Shown here: positions 62,328 through 64,000 of the stretch, in pieces | Layout: each line of letters begins with the position of its first letter | How positions within the stretch are numbered: the stretch's first letter is position 1 | Assembly (NCBI GenBank): GCA_963780755.1 | Contig: CAWACX010000001.1 | Span: 1,054,001 to 1,118,000 of the forward strand | Direction of reading: 5' to 3' | Length of the DNA: 64,000 nucleotides | DNA from: JALYNX01 sp963780755 | GTDB taxonomy: Bacteria; Actinomycetota; Acidimicrobiia; Spongiisociales; ZC4RG35 | Translations under genes and position numbers: made by a program | The notes under the pieces: generated by a model | Seen by the model: only the letters and a program-made list of their open reading frames with translations | The model's database searches: none | Told to the model about the DNA's origin: nothing

Positions 62328-63257
62328 TCAAGCCGCGGAGCGGCCGGCCTTCTTCTCGGCGTGCGCAACAGCGGCCTCGCGCACCCAGGCACCCTCTTCC
62401 CAGGCCGCAACCTTGTGCGCGATCCGCTCCCGATTCATCGGGCCCGACCCCTTGACCACAGCCCAAAACTCGTCCCAGTCGATCTCCCCGAAGTCGTAAT
62501 GGCCCCGCTCCTCGTTCCACTTCAGCTCCGGGTCGGGGATGGTGAGGCCCAGGTAGTCGGCCTGGGGAACCGTCATGTCGACGAACTGCTGACGGAGCTC
62601 GTCGTTGGAGACCCGCTTGATCTTCCATGACATCGACTCCTCGGTGTGGGGCGAGTCGGAGTCGTGGGGGCCGAACATCATCAACGACGGCCACCACCAT
62701 CGGTCCAGGGCGTCCTGCGCCATCGCCTTCTGCTCCGGGCTCCCCTGGCAAAGCCTGATCAGTGATTCATAGCCCTGGCGTTGGTGGAACGACTCCTCCT
62801 TGCAGATGCGGACCATCCCCCGGGCATAAGGGCCATAGGAGCACCGGGTGAGCATCACCTGATTGGTGATCGCTGCTCCGTCGACGAGCCAGCCAATCGT
62901 TCCCATGTCGGCCCAGCTCAGAGTCGGGTAGTTGAAGATCGACGAGTACTTGTGCTTGCCCATGTGCAGCAACTGCTGGAGCTCGTCGCGGCGGACTCCG
63001 AGTGTCTCCGCCGCCGAGTAAAGGTAGAGGCCGTGCCCCGCCTCGTCCTGGACTTTGGCCATGAGGATCGCCTTGCGATGGAGCGAGGGAGCTCGGCTGA
63101 TCCAGTTTCCCTCCGGCTGCATCCCGATGATCTCGGAATGGGCATGCTGGGCGATCTGGCGGATCAGGGTGTTGCGGTAGCCCTCGGGCATCCAGTCCGC
63201 GGGCTCGATCTTCTCCTCCGCGGCAATCAGGGCGTCGAAGCGGTCTTCGGGAGTCAT
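62328..63257 (-). CDS. paaA: Phenylacetyl-CoA 1,2-epoxidase catalytic subunit PaaA
   Basis: 309 aa di-iron oxygenase inserting one oxygen into the phenylacetyl-CoA ring. Iron ligands appear in two ExxH pairs: VQDEAGHGLYLY (with an upstream Glu in HSEIIGMQPEG) and CKEESFHQRQGYE. First gene of the operon. No paaK, paaG or paaZ is within the window, so the rest of the pathway lies elsewhere. TATGAT and CTGACA lie upstream at 17-bp spacing. Confidence 0.96.
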   Translation of the reverse strand: MTPEDRFDALIAAEEKIEPADWMPEGYRNTLIRQIAQHAHSEIIGMQPEGNWISRAPSLHRKAILMAKVQDEAGHGLYLYSAAETLGVRRDELQQLLHMGKHKYSSIFNYPTLSWADMGTIGWLVDGAAITNQVMLTRCSYGPYARGMVRICKEESFHQRQGYESLIRLCQGSPEQKAMAQDALDRWWWPSLMMFGPHDSDSPHTEESMSWKIKRVSNDELRQQFVDMTVPQADYLGLTIPDPELKWNEERGHYDFGEIDWDEFWAVVKGSGPMNRERIAHKVAAWEEGAWVREAAVAHAEKKAGRSAA

Positions 63258-63266
63258 GATTGATCG

Positions 63267-63295
63267 ATCATAACAAACGAACGTTCGTTTGTCAG
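63267..63295 (-). promoter_or_regulatory. paaA promoter with TetR-type operator in the spacer
   Basis: On the minus strand: -35 CTGACA (63290-63295), a 17-bp spacer, -10 TATGAT (63267-63272), then 9 nt to the paaA ATG. The perfect 20-bp palindrome ACAAACGAACGTTCGTTTGT (63273-63292) fills the spacer and touches both elements. A bound repressor would block polymerase. The arms resemble PaaR operators (ACNNAC..GTNNGT). Confidence 0.85.
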
Positions 63296-63332
63296 CTGGT
63301 GAAGGGGAGGAGGGGTGGCTTTGGGGTTTTGC

Positions 63333-63839
63333 TCAGCTGTCGAACGAGCCGACCGGCTCGCCGTTGAGGACCACGTCGCGTGACTCGTCGGCCCAACTGC
63401 CCAATGGCACGGAGATCATGAACGGCTCGATCACCTGAGCGCATGCCTGGTCGCTATTCACCTGGGAGATCATCGTGATCTCGATGGTCTCCCCATCATC
63501 TTCGGCGGTCCAGAAGATCTCGTGACACGGTGTCGGCTTCTCACCTTCCACCTGGAGGCTCACCTGGATCGGGAAGCTCTCCATGATCAGGAGGTCGGTC
63601 TTTGTGATCCATACTTCTCCGTCGGTGCTGCCATCGATCGGCGGCCTCGGCTCGGGAATCTGGCCAGGAGGGAGCGGATCCGTGATCGGCTCGTCCCCGC
63701 CGGAGTCGACCGGCTCGTCGGGAGCAACAGTCGTTGGCGGCAGCGTGGTCGAGGCGACGGTGCCCCCGGCACCGAGATCGGCACCACCACACGCGGCCAA
63801 CACGGCAAGCAGAATCACAAGCGAAAGCGTTCTCCTCAT
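63333..63839 (-). CDS. Putative lipoprotein
   Basis: 168 aa. Signal MRRTLSLVILLAVLAAC with lipobox VLAAC. A low-complexity Pro/Thr/Asp linker (~25-75) precedes a small beta-rich domain with CHEIFWTAEDDGETIEITM and DQACAQVIEPF, whose two cysteines may pair. The family is not recognised; similar Cys pairs occur in small secreted actinobacterial proteins. ATG 63839 was chosen so that the signal peptide is at the N-terminus. Confidence 0.72.
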   Translation of the reverse strand: MRRTLSLVILLAVLAACGGADLGAGGTVASTTLPPTTVAPDEPVDSGGDEPITDPLPPGQIPEPRPPIDGSTDGEVWITKTDLLIMESFPIQVSLQVEGEKPTPCHEIFWTAEDDGETIEITMISQVNSDQACAQVIEPFMISVPLGSWADESRDVVLNGEPVGSFDS

Positions 63840-63883
63840 GCGGATTAGATGGCGAGCGGCGCCCAACGGTTCCAGAGGACGCG

Positions 63884-64000
63884 TCAGGCGAGGGCCACCA
63901 GGTCGAGCAGGGCCTCGTCGAAGAAGCGCATCTCCCCCTCTGGCATCAACACCGCCCGGTCCGGAAAGAGCTGTGCCACGAAGTCGGTGTCATGGCTGAC
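63884..64000 (-). CDS. ABC-F-type ATPase, C-terminal end (runs off the window)
   Basis: 38 codons of the C-terminus: VSHDTDFVAQLFPDRAVLMPEGE contains the H-loop (SHD), and the protein ends MRFFDEALLDLVALA. This resembles the end of the second ATPase domain of ABC-F proteins, which act on the ribosome, but with so little sequence a transporter ATPase cannot be excluded. The start lies beyond the right edge. Confidence 0.65.
   Translation of the reverse strand, partial: VSHDTDFVAQLFPDRAVLMPEGEMRFFDEALLDLVALA

Overview
The window is a 64 kb stretch of very GC-rich, densely packed bacterial chromosome. Gene content and order point to an actinobacterium, most likely an uncultured member of the Acidimicrobiia or a close relative. 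This placement rests on recalled family resemblance, not on a search. Supporting signs are the run mfd / PpiC-type lipoprotein / MazG / enolase / DivIC / DUF501 / Ppx, a deazaflavin-type nitroreductase, an actinobacterial fused KorA, a nickel superoxide dismutase and frequent GTG starts with 4-base GTGA overlaps. No phage, insertion sequence or CRISPR array was seen. It reads as core chromosome.

Layout. 1-5.1 kb (minus): gatC-gatA-gatB (tRNA amidotransferase), dapD-dapE (lysine/DAP). 5.2-6.9 kb (plus): small membrane protein, DUF1801 protein, CysK-like enzyme. 6.9-11.6 kb (minus): cysteine desulfurase, mnmA, ligA, nitroreductase. 11.7-18.3 kb: pirin, SRPBCC, enoyl-CoA hydratase, a GNAT/acyl-CoA ligase fusion, an SGNH lipoprotein and tRNA-Leu(UAA). 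18.3-31.6 kb: a long minus-strand housekeeping block (bL25, pth, glpK, pgsA, epimerase, mfd, PPIase, mazG, eno, divIC, DUF501, ppx). 31.7-39.8 kb: hydrolases, 6-phosphogluconolactonase, an amidotransferase divergent from a glutamine-synthetase-like gene, an AlkA-like glycosylase, xylulokinase and an oxidoreductase. 39.9-47.1 kb: a relic of an ABC ATPase, lipoproteins, a secreted Asp/Arg-tailed protein, and deoC with a split ALDH16-like pair. 47.2-54.3 kb (mainly plus): EamA transporter, metG, a PGPGW-like protein, sodN (minus) divergent from a SodX-like peptidase fused to a DNA glycosylase, ACT, DUF3048, amidase. 54.4-57.4 kb: korAB. 57.4-64 kb: membrane proteins, then paaABCDE-tetR under a clear TetR-type operator, a lipoprotein, and the end of an ABC-F ATPase.

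Three points stand out. (1) A nickel-SOD maturation peptidase domain is fused in one frame to a HhH-GPD DNA glycosylase; it is divergent from sodN with overlapping -10 elements, and the NiSOD nickel hook reads HCDLYCG instead of HCDLPCG. (2) About sixteen genes carry a TANNNT hexamer 6-9 nt before the start codon, so leaderless transcription looks common. (3) At least twelve single-base frame disruptions hit essential genes (gatA, gatB, ligA, mnmA and others), eleven of them apparent one-base insertions and many clustered in the first 10 kb. These are most economically read as sequence errors, so those genes should be treated as intact in the organism until re-sequenced.
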